Assembly: GCA_937898685.1 (NCBI GenBank)
Contig: CALEJT010000037.1
Location: forward strand, 1-23,821
Source of the DNA: an uncultured Gammaproteobacteria bacterium
GTDB lineage: Bacteria > Pseudomonadota > Gammaproteobacteria > Pseudomonadales > Pseudohongiellaceae
Length of the DNA stretch: 23,821 nt
Reading direction: 5' to 3'
Positions 23,660 through 23,821 of this stretch are shown piece by piece. Every line of letters starts with the position of its first letter. Positions within the stretch are counted from its first letter, which is position 1. The notes under the pieces were generated by a model. It was given only the letters and a program-made list of their open reading frames with translations. It did not search any database and had not been told where the DNA came from. A program made the position numbers and the translations under genes.

Positions 23660-23688
23660 TTTGTATGAAAACTCTAAGGAAGTGTTAA
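23660..23688 (-). promoter_or_regulatory. Putative promoter of the TonB-dependent receptor gene
   Basis: On the minus strand TTAACA (23683-23688, five of six) and TACAAA (23660-23665, four of six) are spaced by exactly 17 bp. The start would fall near 23653, giving an untranslated leader of about 140 nt. The surrounding DNA is AT-rich compared with the rest of the window. Confidence 0.6.
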
Positions 23689-23691
23689 AAA

Positions 23692-23723
23692 CTGTTACGT
23701 CGCTCGCACATTGCACGTAACAG
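23692..23723. promoter_or_regulatory. 9-bp inverted repeat beside the receptor promoter, possible operator
   Basis: CTGTTACGT (23692-23700) and ACGTAACAG (23715-23723) are perfect inverted copies 14 bp apart, with matching positions 23 bp apart, about two helical turns. The near arm ends three bases upstream of the -35 box. This is a typical place for a dimeric activator. A divergent gene may share the site. Confidence 0.5.
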
Positions 23724-23813
23724 ATGAGTGGCCAAAAGATGAGAATGCGTCTGCTTTTCAGGGGGATTGGCTGGAAAGACAGCCCGTGGAGAACGGTCGA
23801 AGAATCACAAAAA

Positions 23814-23819
23814 AAGGAG
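23814..23819 (+). promoter_or_regulatory. Ribosome binding site of a gene starting beyond the window
   Basis: AAGGAG after a run of A at the very end of the window looks like a Shine-Dalgarno for a plus-strand gene beginning just outside. Together with the lack of a gene in 23511-23813, it implies a divergent neighbour of the TonB receptor. Confidence 0.4.
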
Positions 23820-23821
23820 CC

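Overview
The window is ordinary, densely packed chromosomal DNA of a GC-rich gammaproteobacterium. The pepA-holC pair beside a divergent lptF-lptG operon is typical of Gammaproteobacteria. The large TonB-dependent receptor with an EEVVITGSR start to its mature region, next to TPR-sulfotransferases, points to a Xanthomonadales, Nevskiales or Steroidobacter-like lineage (inference; no 16S is present). I see no phage, IS, CRISPR or rRNA.

Layout. 1-2.5 kb (minus strand): tRNA-Ser(CGA), a DUF1428 protein, and a DsbA-like/NhaA fusion antiporter. 2.8-5.0 kb (minus): a secreted SMP-30-type beta-propeller and, upstream of it, the C4-dicarboxylate carrier DctA. 5.05-6.6 kb (plus): a small GT-A-type glycosyltransferase and a TauE/SafE permease. 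6.7-8.6 kb (minus): pepA-holC. 8.9-11.0 kb (plus): lptF-lptG, the inner-membrane part of the LPS exporter, whose mRNA looks almost leaderless. 11.05-11.5 kb (minus): an RDD membrane protein. 11.58-14.5 kb (plus): an isoleucine-rich leader peptide and a complete-looking attenuator, a (R)-citramalate/2-isopropylmalate synthase, and L-threonine aldolase. 14.5-14.85 kb: a REP-like nested palindrome and a 15-bp dyad. 14.85-17.4 kb (plus): a PAS-PAS-GAF-GGDEF-EAL protein with a degenerate GGDEF motif and an intact EAL domain. 17.5-20.6 kb (minus): two tandem TPR-sulfotransferases. 20.7-23.5 kb (minus): a TonB-dependent receptor with a strong terminator, a good promoter and a 9-bp inverted repeat upstream.

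The most notable element is the leader region before the citramalate-type synthase. An 18-codon peptide holds six Ile codons and no Leu or Val. It overlaps RNA segments that can pair 1:2, 2:3 and 3:4, where 3:4 is a perfect rho-independent terminator. This links the synthase to isoleucine rather than leucine synthesis and makes it a probable ribosome-mediated attenuation system not annotated by normal gene finding.

The second point of interest is the TonB receptor/TPR-sulfotransferase cluster. The sulfotransferases look TPST-like, with a PRTGTT P-loop followed by a Glu at the expected catalytic position. One copy has lost the Ser that normally helps hold the PAPS 3'-phosphate.
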